Shown in pieces: positions 1 through 6,364 of a stretch of DNA of 14,131 nt; within the stretch, counting starts at the first letter, position 1, and every line of letters starts with the position of its first letter. The notes under the pieces are model-generated. The model saw nothing but the letters and a program-made list of their open reading frames with translations. It did not search any database and was not told the DNA's origin. The stretch is from JACZQZ01 sp046756945 (GTDB lineage Bacteria > Pseudomonadota > Alphaproteobacteria > Rhodospirillales > 2-02-FULL-58-16): positions 1 through 14,131 of the forward strand of contig JBHHXI010000079.1 of assembly GCA_046756945.1 (NCBI GenBank). The letters are read 5' to 3'. The translations under genes were made by a program, and so were the position numbers.

Positions 1-1
1 G

Positions 2-481
2 GGCGGTTCGCCTACCTGGTGGCGGGGGTCGGTCATGGTCACCGTGCTGTCGGGCGGGCTGGTCGCCGGGCTCGACGCCGGGTTCGCCTATAACACCTTT
101 CCCCTGATGGACGGCGAGCTGGTGCCCGCGGCCCTGTTCACCATGGATCCGTTCCTCGTCAACTTTTTCGAGGACATCGCCACGGTGCAGTTCACCCACC
201 GGCTGTTTGCCCTGTTGGTGCTCGCCGCCGTCGGGGTCTTCTGGCTGCGCGCGCGCAACGCCGGACTGGCGCCGCGCGGGCGCCTTGCCGTCGCCGTCCT
301 GGCGGTGACGGCGGCCGGCCAGGTGGGGCTCGGCATTTCGACCCTGCTGCTGGTCGTCCCGGTGCCCCTTGCCGCGGCCCACCAGGGGGGCGCCCTGGTT
401 CTGTTCACGGTCGCCCTGTGGACCGCGTACGAGCTGCGCCCGGGGGCGGGGCGTCAAAAGGTGCGCCGGCCTCCCGGCTGA
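2..481 (+). CDS. ctaA: Heme A synthase (COX15/CtaA family), C-terminal part, 5' end outside window
   Basis: Heme A synthase oxidises the C8 methyl of heme O to give heme A for cytochrome c oxidase, in the inner membrane. The visible 150 or so residues cover roughly the C-terminal half of a family that is usually about 350 residues long. They contain the family signature VAGLDAG followed by YNTFPLMDG, then FTHRLFA with a conserved heme-ligand His, and AAAHQGG with the second His of that pair. At least three hydrophobic segments follow the signature, and a short basic tail (RQKVRRPPG) ends the protein. The ATG at 35 is internal and not a start. Frame 2 gives poor sequence for bases 2-33, while frame 1 gives a membrane-like GRFAYLVAGV there, so a one-base indel near 24-32 is likely (see findings). 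The family call is secure. Confidence 0.9.
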   Translation, partial: GGSPTWWRGSVMVTVLSGGLVAGLDAGFAYNTFPLMDGELVPAALFTMDPFLVNFFEDIATVQFTHRLFALLVLAAVGVFWLRARNAGLAPRGRLAVAVLAVTAAGQVGLGISTLLLVVPVPLAAAHQGGALVLFTVALWTAYELRPGAGRQKVRRPPG

Positions 482-491
482 GGCCCTCGCC

Positions 492-522
492 GGCGCCGCC
501 CGCCGGGCGGGCGTTGGCGCCG
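492..522. other. GC-rich hairpin after ctaA, possible terminator
   Basis: GCCCGCC and GGCGGGC (498-512) are complementary. They are flanked by GGCGCC at 492-497 and again at 517-522, so a longer stem-loop can form 11 bases after the ctaA stop codon. No T tract follows, so intrinsic termination is uncertain. The rest of 523-679 shows no gene. Confidence 0.3.
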
Positions 523-606
523 CCGGACGCGCCGAAAAGCCAACTCCTGCTTGATATTTTGGCCGGCGCTGGGCACCTTTTCGGGCCCGGGCCGGCGGGA
601 AAGGGC

Positions 607-635
607 TTCGGCCGGTGCGGCAAATAGGGTACAAT
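607..635 (+). promoter_or_regulatory. Weak candidate promoter for ctpA
   Basis: TACAAT at 630-635 resembles a sigma-70 -10 box and lies 45 bases before the chosen ctpA start. The correctly spaced upstream hexamer at 607-612 (TTCGGC) matches TTGACA poorly. It is the only -10-like sequence I noticed in this GC-rich gap. Low confidence. Confidence 0.2.
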
Positions 636-679
636 GGGCCTTCCTTGGTGAGACGGTCCCACGGCAAAGGCGATGGTAT

Positions 680-2173
680 ATGTATAGGTGGAGACGTTTC
701 CGCCCGGCGCTGATTCTGACCTTTACCCTTGCCGCGGGCGCGGCGGTGTCGCCGTCGCTGATCGGGTGCGGCACCGAGCAATCGCCGCTCGGCCAGGTTT
801 TCAACGCCCTCAGCGGCCAGGATATCACCCTTCCCCAGGACGCGGTCCGCGAGCTGGAGCGCTTCCGGGAGGTCTACGACGCCTATGCGGCCGACGCCGG
901 CAAGCACCGGCGGTTCGTGCAGTTTCGCGACGCCTTCAAACGCGTCCGCTTCAGCTACGTGCGCGAGGTCGCGGACGCCAGGCTCATCGACGCCGCCATC
1001 AAAGGGGTGCGCGATCTGAACGCCGAGCCCGGCGCCGTCCCGGCGGGAGAACTGGTGGAGACGGCGCTGGATTCCATGATGTCGGCGCTCGATCCCCATT
1101 CGGCGTACCTCAACGCGGACGAACTGCGCGATATCCAGGTCACCACCAAGGGCGAGTTCGGGGGGCTCGGCATCGTCGTCACCATGGAAAACGGGATGGT
1201 CAAGGTGGTGTCCCCGATCGAGGATACGCCGGCGTTCCGCGCCGGGCTCAAGTCCGGCGACCTGATCACCCACGTCGACGGCGACCCCATCAAGGCCAAG
1301 AAAATTTTGCGGGCGGTCAAGAAATTGCGCGGCCCGCCGGGGACGGACGTGCGCCTGACCGTGAGCCGGAGCGGACTGGCGCCCTTTGATCTGACCATCA
1401 CCCGGGCCATTGTCAGGGTCCGCTCCGTGCGCTGGCGGGCCGAGGGCGCCATCGGCTATGTCCGGGTCGTCAATTTCAGCGAGAAGGTGGAGCATGGCGT
1501 CGGGAAAGCCATGGAGAGCTTGCGCAAGGACGTGGGCCCGCGCATGAAGGGGCTGGTTCTGGACCTGCGCAACAACCCGGGCGGGCTGCTCAATCAATCG
1601 CTTTCCCTGGCCGACGCTTTCCTGGAAGACGGCCAGATCGTCGCCGTGCGCGGCCGCGCCGTCAAGGACACCGTCTATAAAGCCAAGATCGGGGACCTGG
1701 CCAACGGGGTGCCCATGGTCGTGCTCATCAACGGGGGCTCGGCCTCGGCCTCGGAGATCGTCGCCAGCGCGCTCCAGGACCACGGCCGCGCCACGGTCAT
1801 GGGCATGCGCTCCTTCGGCAAGGGCTCGGTGCAGACCATCACCCGCCTGCCCATGGAGGGCGGCCTGCGCCTGACCACGGCCCTCTATTACGCGCCGGCG
1901 GGGGAGGCCATCCAGGCGCGCGGCGTCGAACCCGACATCACGCTCACCCGTGCCGATGCCGTGAATTCCAAGCGCCAGCGGGAATCCGATCTGCCCGGCG
2001 CCCTGCCGGCGGTCGACGTGAGGAAGCCGGACACCCACCTGACCCTGAAAGAGACCGATTGTCCGGCGGTGGGCGAGAAGAAGGACCGGACGCTGGGCTG
2101 CGCCCTGGCCCTGCTGCGCGCCGGTTCCCAGAAAGGATTTCTGGCTTCGATCGGCGCCCACAAGTCCATGTAG
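680..2173 (+). CDS. ctpA: Carboxyl-terminal processing protease, S41 family, predicted lipoprotein
   Basis: A periplasmic serine protease that trims or degrades envelope proteins from their C termini. From the ATG at 680 the protein has 497 residues, and AAAGG at 665-669 is a weak ribosome site. An ATG at 551 is in frame, but it would add 43 residues that do not look like protein and would bury the signal sequence. Residues 3-29 form a basic and hydrophobic signal ending in LIGC, a lipobox with Cys30 and Gly at +2. An N-terminal helical region follows, then a PDZ domain starting near GEFGGLGIVV and ending before ITRAIVRVRS, then the protease core. SASASEI contains the nucleophile Ser356, and FGKG contains the general base Lys381; the 25-residue spacing is the family's. 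The Cys-containing tail beyond the core has no function I can assign. The family call is firm; the lipoprotein call rests on the lipobox alone. Confidence 0.93.
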   Translation: MYRWRRFRPALILTFTLAAGAAVSPSLIGCGTEQSPLGQVFNALSGQDITLPQDAVRELERFREVYDAYAADAGKHRRFVQFRDAFKRVRFSYVREVADARLIDAAIKGVRDLNAEPGAVPAGELVETALDSMMSALDPHSAYLNADELRDIQVTTKGEFGGLGIVVTMENGMVKVVSPIEDTPAFRAGLKSGDLITHVDGDPIKAKKILRAVKKLRGPPGTDVRLTVSRSGLAPFDLTITRAIVRVRSVRWRAEGAIGYVRVVNFSEKVEHGVGKAMESLRKDVGPRMKGLVLDLRNNPGGLLNQSLSLADAFLEDGQIVAVRGRAVKDTVYKAKIGDLANGVPMVVLINGGSASASEIVASALQDHGRATVMGMRSFGKGSVQTITRLPMEGGLRLTTALYYAPAGEAIQARGVEPDITLTRADAVNSKRQRESDLPGALPAVDVRKPDTHLTLKETDCPAVGEKKDRTLGCALALLRAGSQKGFLASIGAHKSM

Positions 2174-2175
2174 GC

Positions 2176-2192
2176 AGGCCCGGCCGGGGCCT
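2176..2192 (+). terminator. Possible hairpin terminator between ctpA and sat
   Basis: AGGCCC (2176-2181) and GGGCCT (2187-2192) form a perfect 6-bp stem with a 5-base loop, directly after the ctpA stop. Only short T runs follow (GGTTTCCGTT), so this may be a weak terminator or a processing hairpin. It suggests that ctpA and sat are separate units, but does not prove it. Confidence 0.35.
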
Positions 2193-2230
2193 CCGGTTTC
2201 CGTTCACATGTCCATCACACGTCGATCAAA

Positions 2231-2235
2231 GGGAG
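2231..2235 (+). promoter_or_regulatory. Ribosome binding site of sat
   Basis: GGGAG lies 8 bases before the ATG at 2244. It fixes that start over the in-frame ATG at 2208, which lies upstream of this site and has no comparable site in front of it. Confidence 0.7.
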
Positions 2236-2243
2236 ATCGTTTC

Positions 2244-3422
2244 ATGGAGAACCCCTTGTCCGCATTGGTCCGGCCGCATGGCGGCGGTGAGCTGGAGCCG
2301 TTGCTGATCGGCGCGGCGCAGCGCGCCGAGGCGCTGAAGCGGGCCGACGGCCTGAAAAAAGTGCCGATGACCAGCCGGGAAACCTCGGACCTCGTGATGA
2401 TGGCCATGGGCGCCTATACGCCGTTGACCGGCTTCATGGGGGATGCGGACTGGCGCGGCGTCTGCCAGGACATGAAGACGGCGGACGGCCTGTTCTGGCC
2501 CATCCCCATTACCCTTTCGGCGGACACCGATTGTGGCGTCTCCGCCGACGACGAGGTGGCCCTCGTCGATGGGGATTCGGGCGAGATCATGGCCATCATG
2601 ACGGTGCGGGAAATCTATGCCATCGACAAGCGCTTCGAGTGCGCCGAGGTCTACGGCACGACGTCGACCGACCATCCCGGCGTGCGGACGGTGATGGAGC
2701 AGGGCGCGGTGAACCTGGCCGGTCCGGTGACGGCGCTCAGCGAGGGCGTGTACCCGGAACTGTACCCGCGCCTGTTCCTGCGCCCGGCCGACTCCCGCGC
2801 CCTGTTCGCCGAGAAGGGATGGTCGCGCGTTGTCGCGCTGCAGACCCGCAACCCCATGCACCGCAGCCACGAACATCTGGCGAAGATCGCCATCGAGGTC
2901 GCCGACGGCGTCTTCATCCACCAGGTGCTGGGCAAGCTCAAGCCCGGCGATATCCCCGCCGAGGTGCGGGTGAAGGCCATCGATGTCATGATCGACCATT
3001 ACTTCGTGCCCGGAACCGCCGTGCAGGCCGGCTATCCCATCGAGATGCGCTACGCCGGTCCCCGCGAGGCCCTGCTCCACGCCCTGTTGCGCCAGAACTT
3101 CGGCTGTTCCCACCTGATCGTCGGGCGGGACCATGCCGGGGTCGGCGATACGTACGGCCCGTTCGACGCCCAGCACATCTTCGACACCCTCTGGGACGGC
3201 GCCCTGGAGACCAGGGCGCTGAAGATCGACATCACCTTCTACTGCACCAAATGCCTCGGCATGGCGACGGGGAGGACGTGCCCGCACGGGGCCGGGGGCC
3301 GGGTGCTCATCTCGGGCACCAGACAGCGCGAGATGCTGTCCGCCGGCGAGGACATCCCGCCCGAGTTCAGCCGTCCCGAGGTGGTGGCCGTCCTCAAGGA
3401 GTACTATGCGAGCCTGAAATAG
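2244..3422 (+). CDS. sat: Sulfate adenylyltransferase (ATP sulfurylase), single-domain type
   Basis: Catalyses ATP + sulfate to APS + pyrophosphate, or the reverse during sulfur oxidation; cytoplasmic. From the ATG at 2244 it has 392 residues, the usual length of the homo-oligomeric prokaryotic enzyme, and there is no C-terminal APS kinase domain. The order is an N-terminal PUA-like region, then the nucleotidyltransferase core with QTRNPMHRSHEH at residues 200-211 (the nucleotide-binding HxxH motif, His206 and His209) and GRDHAG at 294-299. A Cys cluster then fits a bound metal: Cys334, Cys337, Cys346, with His348 next to the last. The C terminus has the typical ISGTRQREML and PPEFSRPEVV. This form differs from the CysDN enzyme common in assimilation and is typical of sulfate reducers and many sulfur oxidisers. 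No aprAB, dsr or cys gene is visible nearby, so the direction in the cell cannot be decided. The reaction call is firm. Confidence 0.95.
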   Translation: MENPLSALVRPHGGGELEPLLIGAAQRAEALKRADGLKKVPMTSRETSDLVMMAMGAYTPLTGFMGDADWRGVCQDMKTADGLFWPIPITLSADTDCGVSADDEVALVDGDSGEIMAIMTVREIYAIDKRFECAEVYGTTSTDHPGVRTVMEQGAVNLAGPVTALSEGVYPELYPRLFLRPADSRALFAEKGWSRVVALQTRNPMHRSHEHLAKIAIEVADGVFIHQVLGKLKPGDIPAEVRVKAIDVMIDHYFVPGTAVQAGYPIEMRYAGPREALLHALLRQNFGCSHLIVGRDHAGVGDTYGPFDAQHIFDTLWDGALETRALKIDITFYCTKCLGMATGRTCPHGAGGRVLISGTRQREMLSAGEDIPPEFSRPEVVAVLKEYYASLK

Positions 3423-3428
3423 GCGATA

Positions 3429-3449
3429 CCGGCCTGCGGACGGGGCCGG
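3429..3449. terminator. Possible bidirectional hairpin between convergent genes
   Basis: CCGGCC (3429-3434) and GGCCGG (3444-3449) form a 6-bp stem with a 9-base loop in the 32-base gap between the convergent sat and regulator genes. There is no T tract on either side. Position is the main argument. Confidence 0.3.
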
Positions 3450-3454
3450 CGGAC

Positions 3455-4195
3455 CTATCGCACCGGCGGAAACGACAACGCCGGGCGTTCCTTTCCCAGG
3501 CCCTGGATCATGCCACTGGATGAAAGATGGCGCCGCGCCGCGCCGCTCAGCCCCAGCTCGAAGACGGTGCGGACGGCCTGGGTGCGGTTGGCCACGCCGA
3601 GCTTCCGGTAGACGCCCTTCAGATGCACCTTGACGGTGATCTCGCGCAGGCCCAGCCGCCGGGCGATCTCCTTGTTGGGATGCCCTCCGGTCAACAGCGA
3701 CAGAACCTCGCGCTCGCGGCGCGTCAATTTGTCCAGGGGCGTCGGATTGTGAACGCCGCCGTCGGCGGGTTCAGTCCCCGCCGCCTCCACGCGCTCGGCC
3801 TCGGCGACCAGCATGGAGGGCAGGAATTTCTCGCCCGACAGCACCAGCCTGAGGGCGTTGAGCATGGCGCGGCAGCCAATGGTCTTGGGGATGTATCCGG
3901 CGGCGCCCCGCTCCAGGGCGGTGTAGGCGTCGTTCAGGTCGACGGCGCCGGTGAGGATCACGATGGGGATGCCGGGAAAGCGCCTCCCCATCGCATCGAG
4001 CCCGTTGAGGTGATTCATTCCAGGCATAAACAGATCGAGGATGATGAGGTCGGGAAGGGGTTCCCGGGAGGCCTTGTCGACGGCTTCATCGAAGTTCGAC
4101 GCCTCGATCACCTCGACCTCTCCGGAAATGTTTTTCAATAACGTACTGACACTTTCTCGTACGAGATTGTGGTCATCGGCGAATACTATTCGCAT
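3455..4195 (-). CDS. NarL/FixJ-type response regulator with LuxR HTH
   Basis: A DNA-binding response regulator of 246 residues. The receiver domain (1-120) has the acid pair Asp7-Asp8, phospho-acceptor Asp54 in LIILDLFMPG, Thr82 in VILTGA, and Lys104 in GYIPKT. A linker of about 35 residues follows, then a LuxR-type helix-turn-helix (about 154-214) with LTRREREVLSLL and NKEIARRLGL. A Pro-, Ser- and Arg-containing tail of some 30 residues extends past the HTH. I chose the ATG at 4195 because GGAGG lies 5 bases upstream of it; an ATG five codons earlier (4210) is possible with a poorer site. Compared with the usual MPGMNGLEA, the loop after Asp54 reads MPGMNHLNGLDA, an apparent three-residue insertion. 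The gene diverges from the kinase operon at 5084 across a long repeat-rich gap, so it may be controlled by, and may control, that system. The target genes are unknown. Confidence 0.93.
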   Translation of the reverse strand: MRIVFADDHNLVRESVSTLLKNISGEVEVIEASNFDEAVDKASREPLPDLIILDLFMPGMNHLNGLDAMGRRFPGIPIVILTGAVDLNDAYTALERGAAGYIPKTIGCRAMLNALRLVLSGEKFLPSMLVAEAERVEAAGTEPADGGVHNPTPLDKLTRREREVLSLLTGGHPNKEIARRLGLREITVKVHLKGVYRKLGVANRTQAVRTVFELGLSGAARRHLSSSGMIQGLGKERPALSFPPVR

Positions 4196-4200
4196 CGTTT

Positions 4201-4205
4201 CCTCC
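4201..4205 (-). promoter_or_regulatory. Ribosome binding site of the NarL-type regulator
   Basis: On the minus strand GGAGG lies 5 bases before the ATG at 4195. It favours this start over the ATG at 4210. Confidence 0.65.
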
Positions 4206-4281
4206 GGCATTTGTCCTGGACCCCAACGATTTAGATTAACGGGTTTTCATATTTCACATTTACTTGAACATGACATCCATG

Positions 4282-4298
4282 GGGAAAACTGGTTTCCC
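4282..4298. repeat. Inverted repeat GGGAAA-N5-TTTCCC
   Basis: GGGAAA (4282-4287) and TTTCCC (4293-4298) are perfect inverted arms with 5 bases between. The site lies 87 bases upstream of the NarL-type regulator start and overlaps the first copy of the direct repeat noted below. It may be a protein-binding site; function unknown. Confidence 0.35.
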
Positions 4299-4366
4299 GT
4301 TTGTCCCGACGCCGGCGCGTCCGTTGTTCTCGGTGCCTGACCGCGAAAACCGCTTCCCGTCTGTCG
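4284..4366 (+). repeat. Pair of imperfect direct repeats (about 22 bp)
   Basis: Bases 4284-4306 and 4345-4366 share GAAAAC at the left and TTCCCGT, a pyrimidine, then TGTC at the right, with one gap and a few mismatches between. The copies start 61 bases apart, close to six helical turns. This is compatible with two operator copies near the regulator gene, but it was found by eye only. Confidence 0.35.
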
Positions 4367-4398
4367 TTCACAATGGAAGGAATTCGCCGGGAGTGCAA

Positions 4399-4429
4399 GG
4401 TATACGAGTGTATAGGGGTGCACTATACC
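4399..4429. repeat. Nested inverted repeats around TATAC, candidate operator
   Basis: GGTATA (4399-4404) and TATACC (4424-4429) form outer arms. Inside, TATAC (4401-4405) pairs with GTATA (4410-4414), and GTATAG (4410-4415) pairs with CTATAC (4423-4428) across 7 bases; GTGCAC (4418-4423) is itself a palindrome. Such stacked half-sites are typical of operators for dimeric or cooperative regulators. The divergent NarL-type protein is the obvious candidate binder, which is inference. Confidence 0.4.
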
Positions 4430-4502
4430 AAAGCCCAATTGCGACCTCCGGCCCGACCCATTTAACTCTCAGTCGGGAGCCGGGCGGGGGACGGCAGGGA
4501 CG

Positions 4503-4515
4503 GGTGATACTCACC
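4503..4515. repeat. Small palindrome GGTGA-TAC-TCACC
   Basis: Perfect 5-bp arms with a 3-base centre, isolated in the intergenic region. It could be a binding half-site pair or chance. Confidence 0.2.
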
Positions 4516-4675
4516 GCCTTGATATTCCCCGAAGAAACCTGTCCGGGCTTCAACGGCGTGTCCAGCGTCACGGACAGAAGCACGGGACGGGCGGCCCGGG
4601 AGTTCCCTGGGGACAGGCTCGCAAGGATTCATCTAGTGATTGTATTATTATTCGCTCATATACCTTTTCGTGGCA

Positions 4676-4734
4676 GGCGGCGGGGCCGGGCCCGGTTGCC
4701 GGGCGGAGGGCGGCAAACGCGGGCCCCCGCCGCC
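4676..4734 (+). other. Large GC-rich stem-loop structure in the intergenic region
   Basis: GGCGGCGGGG (4676-4685) is perfectly complementary to CCCCGCCGCC (4725-4734). Within this 10-bp outer stem, TTGCCG (4696-4701) pairs with CGGCAA (4711-4716) over a 9-base loop, and CCGGGCCCGG (4686-4695) is a palindrome. The structure starts just after an AT-rich island (4626-4665). No T tract follows, so it is not a classical terminator. It may be a structured leader of the kinase operon, a small RNA, or a DNA-level element. Confidence 0.4.
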
Positions 4735-5071
4735 GGGAATAAGGCGGGAGGCCAGGCGGTCCGTTGCGGTCGCGCGGCCGGATGTAGGGCGAAGTAATGA
4801 TGCAATAAAACGAAACGAAGAATCGGAACGGAATTTTATCATCGGGAACACAGGGGGGAGAGCCAAGGTAACACGCAAATCCGGGCGGCGTGTTTCACGG
4901 AGTGCGTGGGAAAGATATTTTTTTGTGGACATCGGAAGTTTAACGGCGGGCCGGCAGCCACCGCCTCTCACGGATTTTTCCCGTGTTCATTGGCGACGGG
5001 TCGCGGGCGATGAGGTCGATGACGCTCCGGTGCCGCCAACGCCGGATGTCTGCCGACAAGCAACAAGAATT

Positions 5072-5077
5072 AGGAGG
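5072..5077 (+). promoter_or_regulatory. Strong ribosome binding site of the receiver gene
   Basis: AGGAGG lies 6 bases before the ATG at 5084 and 9 before the ATG at 5087. It sets the real start and shows that the open frame upstream back to 4640 is not part of the protein. Confidence 0.8.
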
Positions 5078-5083
5078 AATAGG

Positions 5084-6364
5084 ATGATGAAAGGCGTCGC
5101 CGGACAAATCAGTAACCCGAGCGCCCCGCCAAGGGCCAACCGCTTTGCCGAAGCGCTGCAGGAGGAGAGGCGCCTTCTCATCGTCGACGACGAGCCCGAG
5201 ATCGTCGAGGAACTTGCGTTGTTTCTCCGCAAGAAGGGGTTCCAGTGCGAGACCGCGTTCGACGGCCACGAGGCGCTGGAGAAAATCAAGCAGGACCCGG
5301 AGATCGCCATCGTCCTGACCGATATCCGCATGCCCGGGATCGACGGCCTGGAACTGGCCAAGTGGCTCAGGGAGAGCTGGAACGATCAGCGGGACCTGGA
5401 GGTCATCATACTCACCGGGCACGCCGGCATCGATCAGGCGGTAGAGGCCCTGAAGATGGGGGCGGTGGATTTTCTGACCAAGCCGGTTTCGCTCAAATAC
5501 CTGTTGAGTACGGTCCAGCAGGCGGACAAGGCCATCTGCCTGCGCCGCCTCGACCACCAGTACCGGGTGATGCTGAGCGAAGAGTTGGACGGCCGGACCG
5601 CGGAGGTGAAGCAGCTTGTGGCCGAGATCGAGGCGCTCAGGCAGGAGCTCCTGACCGGCCACCCGTCGCCCTCCGTGGTCGAGTGCATGAAATCCATCTT
5701 CCTGCCGGGCGTGCGCTATGAACTGGGCCCGGTGGTGGAGACCATCTCCGGCATGACGGCGCTGCTCGAGGAAGATGAACGGATCGCGGCCATCGACGGG
5801 GCCGATCTTTACCTTGAACACCTGGCCCAGGCGGCGCGGGAGGCGCATGTGTTCACCGACACATTGAGGGACCTCATGGCCGCCATGTGCGGCGAGATCA
5901 CCTTTTCGAAAACGGCGGTCTCCCTGGAGGATATTCTCGCCGATGTGCTTTCCGTCGCCAGTCCCCGGGCCGCCGCCGCCGGCGTCAGCCTGGAGACGCA
6001 CCTCCCGGACGACCTGCCGGACATCTGCGGCGACCATGGGCGCATCGTGCAATCCCTGATCCGCATTCTGGAATCCGGGACCAATCTTGCGCCCATGGGG
6101 GGGGTGCTCTCGCTCCGCGCGGAAGCCCTCGATCGGGAGGTCCGGTTTCGGATCACCCTGCACGGGGCGCCGGTGCCATCCGCGGATGAAGACGCCGGCC
6201 CCCGTTCCGCGGACGCCGTCAGGACCCTCCCCCATCTCTCATCCGATCGGCTGGGCATCGGGTACACCCTGGCCCGGCGTCTGATCCAGATGTTGGGCGG
6301 CGCGGTCGGGCTGGAGTCGCAACCGGGCTCCGGGCCGACATTCGTCGTCACCCTGCCGCGATGA
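5084..6364 (+). CDS. Response regulator with degenerate histidine-kinase-like C-terminal module
   Basis: A 426-residue cytoplasmic signalling protein. Residues 31-147 form an intact receiver: Asp35-Asp36, phospho-acceptor Asp80 in VLTDIRMPG, Thr111 in ILTGHA, Lys133 in FLTKP. A coiled-coil-like linker (about 160-190) leads to a region that aligns by eye, without gaps, with a dimerisation H-box: FLPGVRYELG (206-215), where Tyr212 replaces the phospho-accepting His. Then comes an ATPase-like domain (about 280-426). Its N-box reads RIVQSLIRILES, with Ser331 where the Mg-binding Asn is expected. The D-x-G-x-G loop is absent (LHGAPVPSADED), while LGIGYTLARRL resembles the G2 box and the C-terminal GSGPTFVVTLP is kinase-like. 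It is therefore probably a phospho-receiver with a pseudokinase adaptor or dimerisation module. Its stop overlaps the next start by ATGA, so it is translationally coupled to the kinase that likely phosphorylates it. Confidence 0.88.
   Translation: MMKGVAGQISNPSAPPRANRFAEALQEERRLLIVDDEPEIVEELALFLRKKGFQCETAFDGHEALEKIKQDPEIAIVLTDIRMPGIDGLELAKWLRESWNDQRDLEVIILTGHAGIDQAVEALKMGAVDFLTKPVSLKYLLSTVQQADKAICLRRLDHQYRVMLSEELDGRTAEVKQLVAEIEALRQELLTGHPSPSVVECMKSIFLPGVRYELGPVVETISGMTALLEEDERIAAIDGADLYLEHLAQAAREAHVFTDTLRDLMAAMCGEITFSKTAVSLEDILADVLSVASPRAAAAGVSLETHLPDDLPDICGDHGRIVQSLIRILESGTNLAPMGGVLSLRAEALDREVRFRITLHGAPVPSADEDAGPRSADAVRTLPHLSSDRLGIGYTLARRLIQMLGGAVGLESQPGSGPTFVVTLPR

Larger units (their letters stand above)
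4206..5071. other. Long divergent intergenic region, no convincing gene
   Basis: The gap between the regulator start (4195) and the receiver gene start (5084) is 888 bases, unusually long for this dense DNA, and it is patchier and more AT-rich than its surroundings. Short AT-rich islands lie at about 4231-4265, 4626-4665, 4800-4845 and 4911-4925. It holds paired repeats at 4284-4366, an inverted-repeat cluster at 4399-4429, a small palindrome at 4503-4515 and a large hairpin at 4676-4734. An in-frame open stretch from 4640 runs into the downstream gene, but its translation has no protein-like character. I find no clear sigma-70 or sigma-54 promoter. The divergent control elements for both flanking genes most likely sit here. 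Confidence 0.6.

Noticed and set aside
551..679. N-terminal extension of ctpA from the ATG at 551
   Set aside because: It would place 43 non-conserved residues before an otherwise standard lipoprotein signal; the start at 680 fits better.
2226..3287. Minus-strand open frame of 353 codons under sat
   Set aside because: Antisense shadow of ATP sulfurylase, low-complexity composition and no motif.
4282..4734. Repeats considered as a CRISPR array or insertion-sequence ends
   Set aside because: The repeats are too few, too short and unequal, and there is no transposase, integrase or cas gene in the window.
4825..4875. GGAAC motifs resembling general-stress (EcfG) promoter -35 elements
   Set aside because: Neither copy has a matching GTT-type -10 element at the required spacing.
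4640..5083. In-frame upstream extension of the receiver protein by 148 codons
   Set aside because: The AGGAGG site at 5072-5077 marks the ATG at 5084, and the extension's translation is Arg/Pro/Gly-rich, crosses a large hairpin and has no domain-like pattern.
4940..6235. Minus-strand open frame of 431 codons under the receiver gene
   Set aside because: Antisense shadow of the receiver-pseudokinase gene, whose own motifs and ribosome site are clear.
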